Assembly (NCBI GenBank): GCA_034687125.1
Contig: JAQGBZ010000294.1
Coordinates: 1-64,000 of the forward strand
Reading direction: 5' to 3'
Source of the DNA: Neelides folsomi
Taxonomy: Eukaryota; Arthropoda; Collembola; Neelipleona; Neelidae
DNA length: 64,000 nt
Shown here: piece by piece, positions 53,201-64,000 of the stretch
How the letters are laid out: every line of letters starts with the position of its first letter
Numbering within the stretch: the first letter of the stretch is position 1
Notes under the pieces: model-generated
Database searches by the model: none
The model's input: only the letters and a program-made list of their open reading frames with translations
What the model was told of the DNA's origin: nothing
Translations under genes and position numbers: made by a program

Positions 53201-54586
53201 AGTTATTAGCTTTAATTTCACCAAAAGCTACACCTTTCAAAACAGCCACTTTCTTTTCCGTGTACTATATTATAACGTAATATTATCTTTCAAGGGCCAA
53301 TCAATGAAAATGAAACTTAACTCTTTGATTTCAATTTTGCGTAACCTCGGTGACATCCGCATGAAGTCAATAAATGGTTTATAATAATGTTATTTACTTA
53401 CGAACACTTTATCAATTTCCATTCTTATCAAAATTTAATCAAAAATATCATTCCATTTATTTCAATGAGAATAATAATACGAGATTATTGAATTTCGCTT
53501 TCATCATATAATCTCAAAGCAAACCAGCAATTTATCCAAATGTTCCTCTTTATCGTTTGTGTCGTTAGCGTGCGAAGAATTTATTCAATTTCATATTTAT
53601 AAATGGCCAATAGTTTTAATAAAAAAGTTTATATTTATAAACATTTTAACAAAATATGATATAGGTTATTCGTACTCAGGATTCTTCATTAAATATTTAA
53701 TACACATTCTGTACTACATGGTAAAATACATCTTATATGTATTTATACCACATGGTTATTTATGGTTTATTAATGAAATAAAACAAAAATGGATAATTTG
53801 TTCTGTACACGAGGTCCATATGGGGTATGTATAAATTTTGTATGAGTAAAGTACGAGGGAATTTGGCACAGTGGTAATTGGGGAAGAAGGAAACATTAAG
53901 TTTCCCCCCTGGTGCTACCATACAAAAGACTAAATTACAATTCATGTTTCCAGGAGGTATGGAAGGATAATGTTTAAGGAAATTATGGGTGTCCAAAATG
54001 AATCTGGTGTAATTCCAGGAGTGAGTCCGGGCATTGGTTTGCATTCCGAATTAGAAGACTCCATGCACGTATGTACTAATGATGGGAGTAATATTAATAA
54101 GTGTGTAAGAAGAATCCAGGCCAGAGAGAGGAGGAGGAAACCTAACAAGGAAAGCATAATTTGTAGATGGGGAGAGTGCGGAGGCTGACTGGCCAAACTT
54201 TTTAGTCTATATGGTTTTATTTGGCCGTAATGTCGGCTTAACACGAGATTTAATGATATAGTTAAGTACACTTTGGAACTGAGAGTACTAAGCAAAATTC
54301 ATGGTTCGGTTCCTCGGAGTTGAAAACCGTAAGGGGGAAGGAATTTCCTTTTCTTCTCTCACCACCGACCATTTCAACTTTCTACTCGGATACTCTTTCT
54401 CGGCCCGCACTTCCTTGCAAAGTCGCTTTCAAAACCTTGGCAGAAACTCATCGTCAGCCCCTTCATTTTACAAGAGATCTATTTTCAAGGAGGGATTTAG
54501 ATAGCTTTACTTATACCCAATTGAATTGATATTGGATATACTAAAACTAAACCTCTATGATTGCTAACAACATATAACCATATAGG

Positions 54587-54625
54587 TATAGAGAAAGTCT
54601 ATAGAGAAAGTCTATAGAGAAAGTC
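54587..54625. repeat. Perfect tandem repeat, 13-bp unit x3
   Basis: TATAGAGAAAGTC occurs three times without mismatch at 54587-54599, 54600-54612 and 54613-54625. Confidence 0.88.
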
Positions 54626-57600
54626 CCAATGTCTACGATTTCTAATGCTCCCGAGAATAAGGAACTCAAGAGTGTCCAACAATTGCGTTAATTATTTCCA
54701 GATGAGAAGTTCCAATACTTTTTAACACATTTAGCTATTGCACAGACGTAGAGTATATTTATTATGTAATATACATAAACTAAATAATACAAGAGAAAAG
54801 ATTTTCTCAAATGTAGTAGTTTAATTAGTTTCGTTTCCTTTAAAATTTTCAAAATCTAACTTTGTGAATTTTAACTACCATTAATTATGCATATAAATAA
54901 ATATATAAATATAAATTAAATACATTATATAAATTCATTTATGGTAAGAAAAGTATGTATGGTATATGTACAGTCTATATATCTATATATTACGTTTAAT
55001 TATATGAATTTGTACAATATATTATTTTGTATAAAATAAAATAAATGAATATTTCTAGTGTTGAGTGTGAAATTGTCGAGATTTGTGGAAATTCATAATT
55101 TACTTTCCATTCGGATGTTTAAAATCTGACGCTCATCTTTTTGTCAAACTTCGTAGGAAATACTTTTAGTTAAGGAGGAGATAGCTTCCAAAGAAAACGC
55201 AGACATACAAACATACATGTCAAACGCATACTCCTTTCGGTAAAACCTCAGTCAAAAAGTGGGAGATTAACTTCGTTTGCATTGAGCTTTGATTAATTAA
55301 TAGGAAAAAGTTTTATGGAAATCTATAATAAATTTATTTACATAATACTTGTCAGATAAAAGTTGAGTTTGAAGTAGGATTTGGAATTATGTATAAGTTC
55401 ATACAATCCGAAAATCCCAATTTACTACAAGTCCATTGTAGTTTGTACGAGAGTTTGTTTTAGATAGGATCAAACATGTTGAATGGGGAATCAAAGTAGA
55501 TCAGTTCCATTCATTCTCCTCACGAACTATCATTTATGGAATCGATCTTATCTCAACTGTAAACTGGAGCGATTTAAAACTTAAAATGGAATTAGAAACA
55601 AAAAACATTGTGATGAGAATAAAATATCACAAATTGCGCATTTCGAGCTTTTGTTTTAAAAACTCTGAATCTAAAATCAAAATTATATTTATTTTCCCAT
55701 CATGTTGATCTTCACTTAAAAATGTTCTGACTAAATTATTCAAAATATTCTGCTCAAAAAATTCTGGTTAAAAAATTTAAAATATTTTGCTTAAAAGATA
55801 AATATATCATTTTGTCTCTTTACCATCTGGGCTGATTTTCCATTTATCGACCTGAAAATCTTGTGTTGATTTAAGCCAATAAATTATAAATCCAGGAAGA
55901 GGGGAATTTACAAGAACATTCTTTATTCATAAATGGAAACTTTCCAAGATCTCAAATCCTTTTGATGCTTAATGAGAACCCGGGATAAGTCACATGCATT
56001 TAGTGCCCTAAATTAATCCGAGCCAAAAACTTTTAATGGTCTTTTATATCCCCACATTCTATTATGCCCATACTTAAATACACCAGTAAATCCTATACTT
56101 ATTAACTTATAACTATTATATTACAAGATATAAAAAGATGATGAACTATAAGCCACCAAGGTTTCCTTTATGGCGGCAGTATCAAAATATTTTGATAACT
56201 ATTAATAAATTATGTGTGGCGCGACTGAATCTGAGTCATAAATCAATAAGTAATTAAAATGGACATTGTGTTGCTTTACCATTGTAACAGTAAAGATAGT
56301 CTCTCTCTATATTTGTATGTATTGCTGTCAAAGGGCGGGTTTCGTCTTGACAATTTCTCCAAAGAGTCTTCTATTCCCTCAGCATTGTAAAAGAAACTTT
56401 GGTCCTATTGGCACACAAGTCCTCGGAGTTTTTCCTTTATTCTTTCTTCCTTCTCACTCACTCAAGGAAATTGGTATGCTCAATGTATCGTAATCATTAA
56501 TTATTGTGCGCTCTATAGAACCCGTTCGCACACTCGAAGCTCTATTAAACTAATACTAACTTTTAGTTTGTATAACAGAGTTTATTGTATTATTAAGTTA
56601 AATGGTGTCACTTTGGTTCAAAGTCTAAAAAGAGATCTTTTATATAACTCTTCAATAGGTGATACCTCACTGTATGGGAAATGTATAGATATGTCTTATA
56701 TGAAATAATGAGAATTGGAGAAACCTTTCCTTTTTCATCTCGATAAAATGTCTAGGGAAGCGTTCTTATAAAGAAAACTTAAATCTTAAACTTTTGTATA
56801 GGTATCTACTCTTACTGTTATTTAAGTACCTATATTTATTAGTGTAAAGTAACACAAATGTACCATATATCAGATACAGTATTGTATCAAATTTGTATGG
56901 TATATATAATATTATCTTGATACGTGAAAGAAAGAAGGGAGCAATAAAACACATCGACACGACAAAATTTGTCAACACCAGCATTCTCTTCCAATAAACT
57001 TTGCATTGAAATATCTGGCCTTAAGGAGGTCTGACAAAGTGGAGGAAGGGAAAGATGGATCGGTCTGAATACTTATCCCGATTAAATACTTCTCTTCCTA
57101 TCTCTGAGTAAGCAATTCCTACTAAGCATTAGGAGATTCAATTGGGACAGTCTCTTTCTCTCTTTCTCCGCGTTGCCAGTCCTGATCAGGTTCATCAAGG
57201 GGATTGGATGGAATGAAGGTCTCCTCCCTCACATGTCACCGTCAAAGTGAGGAATTTCACTTCACGTCTCCCCTTCTTGGCACAAGGACCTTTGAGCGGC
57301 GTGAAACGATTCTTCCCTGAGAGTGCCATGAAGTCTTAGAAGGCTGTCTCAAAGGGACGAGGCGTGATTGACATTAGCGAGGGGAGGAAATTCCCACGAG
57401 GAAGCTTATTGATTCTTTCCTTCAATAATTACGAACAGATCCCTAAAGATTTCCCACGCGGATCATTCGACCAAGGCAAGATTTAATGATATAATTTATT
57501 TTCTCCATTTTTCTATTTTCCTTTCACAAGCTTTTCGATATATATTTATGATTTATTGAGGCTAAATAAATAAAAGAAGGAATTTTTTCCTCTCACGAGT

Positions 57601-60600
57601 TCCATTCTTTATAATACATAGAAATACATGTGCATTGTTGAGGAATTTACTTTATTTATGAAGGAGGCGAGAATTGGCCTAATTTTAAATTGGCTTTTGT
57701 AAATTTATTAAATTTGGTGGTTTTGAAGCGAAAGAATGCCCGGGTTTATGAAAATGAAAATAGGGAAATGAAATAGTGTTGAAGGAGACAAATGGGAGCG
57801 AGTGTGGTTCCGTATAAGAGACGCCGTGCTCGAGTTCAATAAAGAAGATTATCTTGTTCTAATGTGGCGTGACGGTTATTCATGCATCAACTTCCCTTCA
57901 GGGTCGAGAAAGAGATCATAACTTCCTTTACAACACTTCCATTGAGAAGGAATTCACAATTCGCATATGTAATTCCTCTTTTGGCCAAGGAATTTTATCA
58001 ATGTGGCTGTTTGCCTCGACATGGGAATATTATTATTGGGCCTATAGAAGTATTTGCATGCGGGCGGGTAAAATATTTATTTATTCAACCCGTACAGCTA
58101 TGAAGAAAGTTTATTAGCCCATTTTGAACAAATATATAAAATATTCAACCAAAATGTTGTTTGCAAAAGGAAGGAAAACATTTAATAAATACTTCCATAC
58201 TTCAACCATCAAAAATATACACAGCTTGAATTTCGCAAACATTTTATTTATTTTTCTTTCCATTGAGGAATTAAAAGTTTAAAAACCTTTGGATTAACTC
58301 TGAGTCATTTTTATGGTAGTACTACTACTAATGGTAAGTATATGCATAAATATAATGTAATGATGTAATTTAATGTATGTATGGTACATATTTCAATTCG
58401 GATGTAAAATGAATTAATGAATTAATTAACTTTGTAAAATGTAAATACAGAGTAAATATGGTCTATTATGAATTAAAGGAATTGCGACTTTTGGCACTAT
58501 GAGTTTCTTCACCAGCCTGAAGGTTTGAGAATGGTTGACTGGATTTAATCTTGGGACTTAACTTTACCAATATCTCTTTTTCTGCTTCATGGGAAGTATT
58601 GAACATCTGTTCCAACCCCAGCCACTCCTCATATTATTTACTGTAGGAATCCTTGTCTTCTCCAACTTCCCCATCAAGCTCGAATTAATAAATGAATGAA
58701 GTTAAATACGCCATTCCGGCGGCTTCCCCTCACTCAACACACTTATTCTTTATTAATTTGGAATTTGGGAAAGGAAGCGAAATAATCTCGGTGTGCACGG
58801 CGATCTCACCGTCCGGGCATTTCGGTTATTCCCGGGCATTATGAGCAGTCCGGGTATATTGGAAAGCTGGGGAGTTTCCACATGGGAACGGTTTCCCCCT
58901 TGTATTAATATTTAAGGATTAAGTATTTGATTTGGAGCAGGGGAAGGGTTTGCGATGACAAGGGCTGAGTTATGGGCGTATGAAATTATCACGTCGGGTG
59001 CCTTCAGTAGCGTGGAATTTGATGAGGCTTGAAAACCTCCCGATCGGCTCGAGTTATTTATCATCTTCGTTGGGCTTGAAAAGGAGAACAAAATACGGAG
59101 ATTTGAACAGATAGCTCTTCTATTATGCATTGGAATGAGGGATGAAGCTGGGGGCGGGGGGGAGAAAACGTCAAAAGATTGGTTTAAATAAGTTGGAATA
59201 AATTTGCCGGAACTTGGTGGCTACATTTATTCCTCATATTTGGGGATTTTTGAGCATAAAAAACACCTTTAAAGGGAAGTGGATAAAAGGCCTTGGGGTG
59301 TTCTCCTTGTATTCTCAACAAATGGTGGGGATGTTGGAAGAGTTTGTGAATGGTTGTAAGGTGGAGGTGATAATGGGACATCTTTCTCCTTTTCCAATCC
59401 ATTTACATAACCGTTACGGTCGGACCAAGTGGAGTGAAGGTGGAAAATCGGAGTTAGACTCAGCTTTTATGGAGTGACGTAATATCCGATTGAATTATTC
59501 TACTCTCCAACTTTACACAATGAAAGACCTCACAATGAAACTTTCTTATTCGGAAGAGCCAAAATGGGCAATGATCTTTATTTTTTTGGTTTTCAATTTA
59601 AAATGTTTAATATTCACATACTTACTACTAAAAACCTGTTCTGTAGATTGTACATATTGCACTTGTTTTTTACGACAGATCCGTTGATTCAACTTTTAAA
59701 TAAAACATATTTTACAATAAGTTTATTATTATAATAAAACATATTTGGAACTTTGAATTCACTATTAAGAATTCACTTTATGGAAATTTTAAATTATTTA
59801 ATTTTGTCAATTGAATATTTAAATTAAATAGCTTAAATAAAAATTTTATACTTTTTAATGAATAGAATTTTGAAAATTGAAAATAAGCCCATTTCATTAT
59901 GGTGGTTGTAACGAGAAAAAAAGGAATTTGAGAGGTGAAGAAATATTTGAATGGAACTTGGAAAGAAAAGATTTGATTGTTGATTTTCTTCTCCTGTGGC
60001 TCGAAGAATTCAATTAAGTCCCAAACTTGGTGTTTTCTGAATAAATATAGGTTTAGATCGGAAAGATTCTATTTGCTCTTATAAGATCTCCCCCGAACCT
60101 CCCTCTTTTAAAGTAGACCATTTTGCCATTATCTTTCCTTTGTTTCTTCACTGAAGTCCTTAAGTTAGGTTTTCCTTGTGTGTGGCTGGAAATGAGAATT
60201 TGTGAAATTCATTCACTCCACCGTGGTAAGTTGTTTAAGAATTCCTTGTAGGGACGTATCGCTCTAACGATTCCCTTCCCAATTGGTCCAAGATCAGAAG
60301 AAAGAAAGACTCATTGTGTCTCTTCTTCCTCCTCCACACGCCATTGTCGGGGAGAAAGAAGGAATTAGAAACTGAAAGAAGAGCATTCGCAAGAGGATTC
60401 GCACAGAGCTCTTTTTCGAGTAGAGAATTTAAGTTCCGCGGATGAGCCTTGATGGTGTAAATAAGCCCTAGAGTCTCTATTTCTAAGCAATTCTCATAAA
60501 TTAAGATACCACATGATTCCAAATTACTTTTCTCTCTCCCTTTTTTAAGAAGGAAAGAGAGACAAAAGAGGAGGAGGAGAAAACCTTTTATTTTTATGTG

Positions 60601-61989
60601 ATTCCTTTCCTGGCGGCTTTTTCCCTCAACTTCTCTCCCAGGTTCACCAGAATTCCAACGACCAATTTCCAAACTCCAACTGCCAGATAACTCACCATTC
60701 TCACTTTTGCCCTTTCCCTATGCAAGTGCCACACACACGGGTCTTTTTCCCTCACGTGCAATTTCCGCCTATAATGGTGGGAAGGAAGGAAGGAGGTTTG
60801 GAAATCGCTGGGAAGAGTTTTCATCTCCAACTTTCTTCAAGTACCATTACATTCTGCACCATTTTATGAAGCATTTAGCTTCGGCCTTGCGAATAGGTCC
60901 GAGAATGAGCTCCTGGTAATTTGTATTTATATGCAAAGTAATTATGACCCATATCAGTTCCCTCCGTGCAATTTCTCCGCCATGAGAATTTCAAAATTAA
61001 TTTATATCAAATCCCCATTTTTCTTCATCATTGAGCCGTGGAGGGGAATAACCAAAGTTTTGAAATTCTACTTTGGAAATGCAAATACTGTATAAAATTG
61101 CAAAGAGAAATATTAAAAGTTTATCACAACTTTTATTAAAGAATTCAATTAGTTGTAATTTTGTAATGGGGAGAAAAAACTTGAAAGAATGAAGATCAAT
61201 ACGGAAAACAATTTTGGAAAAAGGGAGAAATTATTAAAAAGAGTTTTCAAAATACTTTAGAGATTTTACGGAAAAGTTTACTGGAAAAAAGTTTTCGCTT
61301 TGGTGAAAATTCAGAAGGGAGGAAAAGAGATTGAAATGAATGTAGTGACTTACGATAACTATTATTGGGTCACCAATGAACTATTCAATTTAAACTAAAT
61401 TTCACACTTGACCAACGTCTTTGATTCACTTCCAAATTTCTGCTACTTTTTATAACTTTATCTTCCTCTCTTTCAACATGTTAAAATGCGCCATTTGTTT
61501 GCAAACAATTTTTTAAATAGCTTAAAAATATTCGCAAATTTTATTTTTTAAACCATTTGTAAAATTTTATAAAAATTTAATTATTAAAAATTACTGTAAA
61601 AATAATAGGACATCTCGAGAATTATGTCGACTATACAATTTTATGTATCCTTTACAAAAGCTGGGTACAAAATATGTAAAGAAATTGATGTTGGAATAAG
61701 TAGATAAGTAAAGACCGAACCGTCCATAAATTTGAATTTTGACGAGGCTTAATATTCAAGAAATGGTCTTGGGGCCGTTTGGTGTGAAGCGAAGCAAGAA
61801 GATTTATAAGAAATATTGGGAATGAATTTGTCAGCCTCACTCACTCCATTTCATAACAATTCCAAAGGTCTATTTCAACAACCAAGTGAAACCCGTCTAC
61901 TTACTTTCTTCACGTCATTTGTTTCCTGCCACATCAATGAGGTTATAACAATGATGAGATTATAGAGATACACTCAAAAACTTATACTA

Positions 61990-62009
61990 CTACATATGTA
62001 CATATGTAG
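61990..62009. repeat. 20-bp perfect palindrome
   Basis: CTACATATGTACATATGTAG equals its own reverse complement. Function unknown; AT-rich palindromes of this type can arise by chance or act as binding sites. Confidence 0.7.
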
Positions 62010-64000
62010 AATATATAAATACAGTATACTAAATATCCTATCATTTCTATTCTATGCATATGTAGGATAGATGTATTAAATATATTCCATTTTCCTATCT
62101 TCTACTTGTTATGTAACCAAACTGACCAAAGAGACATTTTGTGAATTCCTCCTCAATGTTTCAGCATTTGTATTCTTCTCCGTGTGTGCATAGATTGCAA
62201 TTTGTGGGGACGATCAAGAACGGCTTTTCCTCGAGAGTTTCCCCCTCACTCTTTCCATTCCCATCTCTCTTCCATCCAATTGCATTACTTTGTTAAGCTT
62301 ATTTACTTTCTTCTCCCAACACAACGACCATCAGGAGCAACAAAAACTTAGGCCGCATAATCTTAGCCTTTGCAAACCTTATTTTCCTCTTTTATATAAA
62401 ACAACTATTGTGTTCACAAATTCAGACTCACAAAAACACATGTTATCACAAAGAAAAAGTAAATTGGTAACAAGTACATTTGTAGTACCATTCAAGTGAA
62501 AGTATATAATGAAATAAAAGTACAACAAAAGTTTTAGTTATCAAGTATTCCTTTTTACATATTTATTTTATACTATTCGAGTATTGTATGGGTAAATATA
62601 AATTTTGTTTAGATGCATATATAAATGCAATGCTTACTTTAGAATTAGTTAGTAGAATGATACATAGCATACTATATGTAAATATAGATACAGATAGAAT
62701 ATACAAAATATATGTACAATATGTTTGTAGAAGATTTGTATTGTAAGTGAAGTGAGTAACATACCTATGCAGATATTCATGTGTATGATGTATCGTAAGG
62801 ATCTGTGTACACAAATTTGTTGTCAAATACATACCATTTGAAGTTGTAGGATAAATGTAAATTGAACGTGTAATATTTATGTATAGGTATTCGTTTGTAA
62901 ATACGAGTACTCGCATTTGTATGTATGGAAGGAATTGGGAGGTGTTAAATAAACATTTGTTTGTAATAAGGATTCGGAAGCAATTCACCTCGTCGCATAA
63001 AACCACGTGGGTCGTTTATTTTCCGTCTATGGCCGTTTGGTTTAAGCGTCATTTGGAGACGATTCCTCATTGTCCAACTTACGTGTGGGGTCGTTTGATT
63101 GGGGAAGTTTGCAAGTGTAAGAAAAACAGTGGAATAAATTTAAAAGTTGAGAAGTAGGGACGAAGAAAGTCCTCATATTTTTAATCATTTACAAGGCATT
63201 AAGTTTTATATGAAAAGTTTCTCAAATCTGGGTTTCCAGGCTCTTAGCCGTCAAATATATTTGGGTGAAAAATAAGACTTTCAAATTTGATTTTCCTCTC
63301 CCGGTTCTCATAAATCCGGCGGTCGAAAGGGGCTTTAGGAATATGTCCGCATAATGGCAGCATCATTTTCATTTTTGTAGCGCAAATTGGATCCATTGTT
63401 CTTGAAATGGAGGGAAAAGAATTTTCACTTCTTATTCGGTCGAGGGAAGGAAATTGGGAATTCGCCAATTGAGGCCTTAAATATATAGCTAGGGGAAGAA
63501 TAATATGGGCAGGGGTCCAAAAGCCCCTTGCGAACTTGGACATCAAGGTTTGAAGGCTTTTAAAATAAATCATGAAAGGGTCAAAGTTTCTTCACACTTG
63601 TCATTGATGAAACCACACAGCCATTTTCCATACATTCCCATACATATTCCATATAAGTATTCCATGTGAGCTGAGCTGTTAAAAGTAGAAAGTTTAGCAT
63701 ATCCATGTTCAAGGGAAGATTCCCCCATTTCGGAGCATTAAAATACTTTGGGCCATTCCGGCTGCATCACACGAACGAAACCTTAGAAGATCGTTATGTG
63801 ATATTGAAGGGAGCGAACTAACTATTATTGCTCCCGATCCCACCTTCATTTCCTTTACGAAGGCGGCGCATTATCCCCAGTACAACATTAGGCTCTCTAT
63901 ACGCTCTGTATTGCTTTTACGACCTCGACTATTACACGCTTAACACGTTTCGAGAAAGAGTATCATGCACACGTGCCAAGATTCGCCAACTCTCTCCAAA

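Larger units (their letters stand above)
41971..64000. other. 22-kb gene desert upstream of the Dpr-like gene
   Basis: No exon chain or recognisable protein domain was found on either strand. The DNA alternates between AT-rich stretches and GC-richer islands, for example near 43.5-43.8, 44.2-44.7, 46.2-47.0, 52.2-52.6, 57.0-57.5, 58.7-59.5 and 60.2-60.9 kb. Long open frames at 49281-49679 (-), 60235-60672 (-) and 62563-63006 (-) have no known family. If the Dpr-like gene has a distant signal-peptide exon, part or all of this stretch is its first intron. Regulatory elements are likely but cannot be placed by eye. Confidence 0.4.

Noticed and set aside
60235-60672. 145-codon open frame on the - strand
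   Set aside because: Overlaps another open frame on the same strand. The composition follows the purine-rich DNA, and no family is recognised.
62563-63006. 147-codon open frame on the - strand
   Set aside because: The translation is Tyr/Ile/Thr-rich, reflecting repeated ACATA/TATGT-type DNA. It shows no domain, splice context or homologous motif.

Overview
This is a eukaryotic nuclear window, AT-rich, with spliced genes using GT-AG introns. A Dpr-family two-Ig neuronal surface protein, a family typical of arthropods, together with abundant DNA-transposon debris, points to an arthropod. A copepod-like or other crustacean source is my guess, but the sequence does not settle it.

The gene-dense part is 1-10.4 kb and holds three complete housekeeping genes that could be assembled exon by exon. 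CCT3 (chaperonin TRiC/CCT subunit gamma, + strand, 6 coding exons, about 547 aa) is tail-to-tail with DCAF12 (WD40 substrate receptor of a CUL4-DDB1 ubiquitin ligase, - strand, 5 exons, about 529 aa). DCAF12 is head-to-head with CDK7 (CDK-activating/TFIIH kinase, + strand, 6 exons, 341 aa). The 760 bp between DCAF12 and CDK7 is a candidate bidirectional promoter.

From 10.4 to 35.2 kb there is no intact gene that I can support. The stretch holds decayed or non-autonomous mobile elements. These are four short TA-flanked terminal-inverted-repeat elements (MITEs), one 1.1-kb hAT-like element with an 8-bp target duplication, a THAP-domain transposase-like pseudogene that keeps its intron, a DDE-type transposase remnant with one in-frame stop, and a C2H2 zinc-finger array interrupted by two in-frame stops. 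Several small tandem repeats and AT microsatellites lie between them.

From 35.2 to about 42 kb, on the - strand, are seven exons of a Dpr-like gene. They encode two Ig domains and a C-terminal hydrophobic tail resembling a GPI-anchor signal. Its 5' end (the signal-peptide exon) is uncertain. The exon either begins at an internal start near 41,970 or lies far upstream in the 42-64 kb stretch, which is otherwise a gene desert made of AT-rich DNA with GC-richer islands. Such a desert would fit the very long first intron common in this family.

The three housekeeping genes are linked loosely by function: protein folding, protein degradation and the cell cycle/transcription kinase. DCAF12 is known in vertebrates to act on the TRiC subunit CCT5, so finding it next to another TRiC subunit gene is a curiosity. 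No unmistakably new multi-gene system was found. The most original material is the set of TIR elements and the partly preserved pseudogenes.
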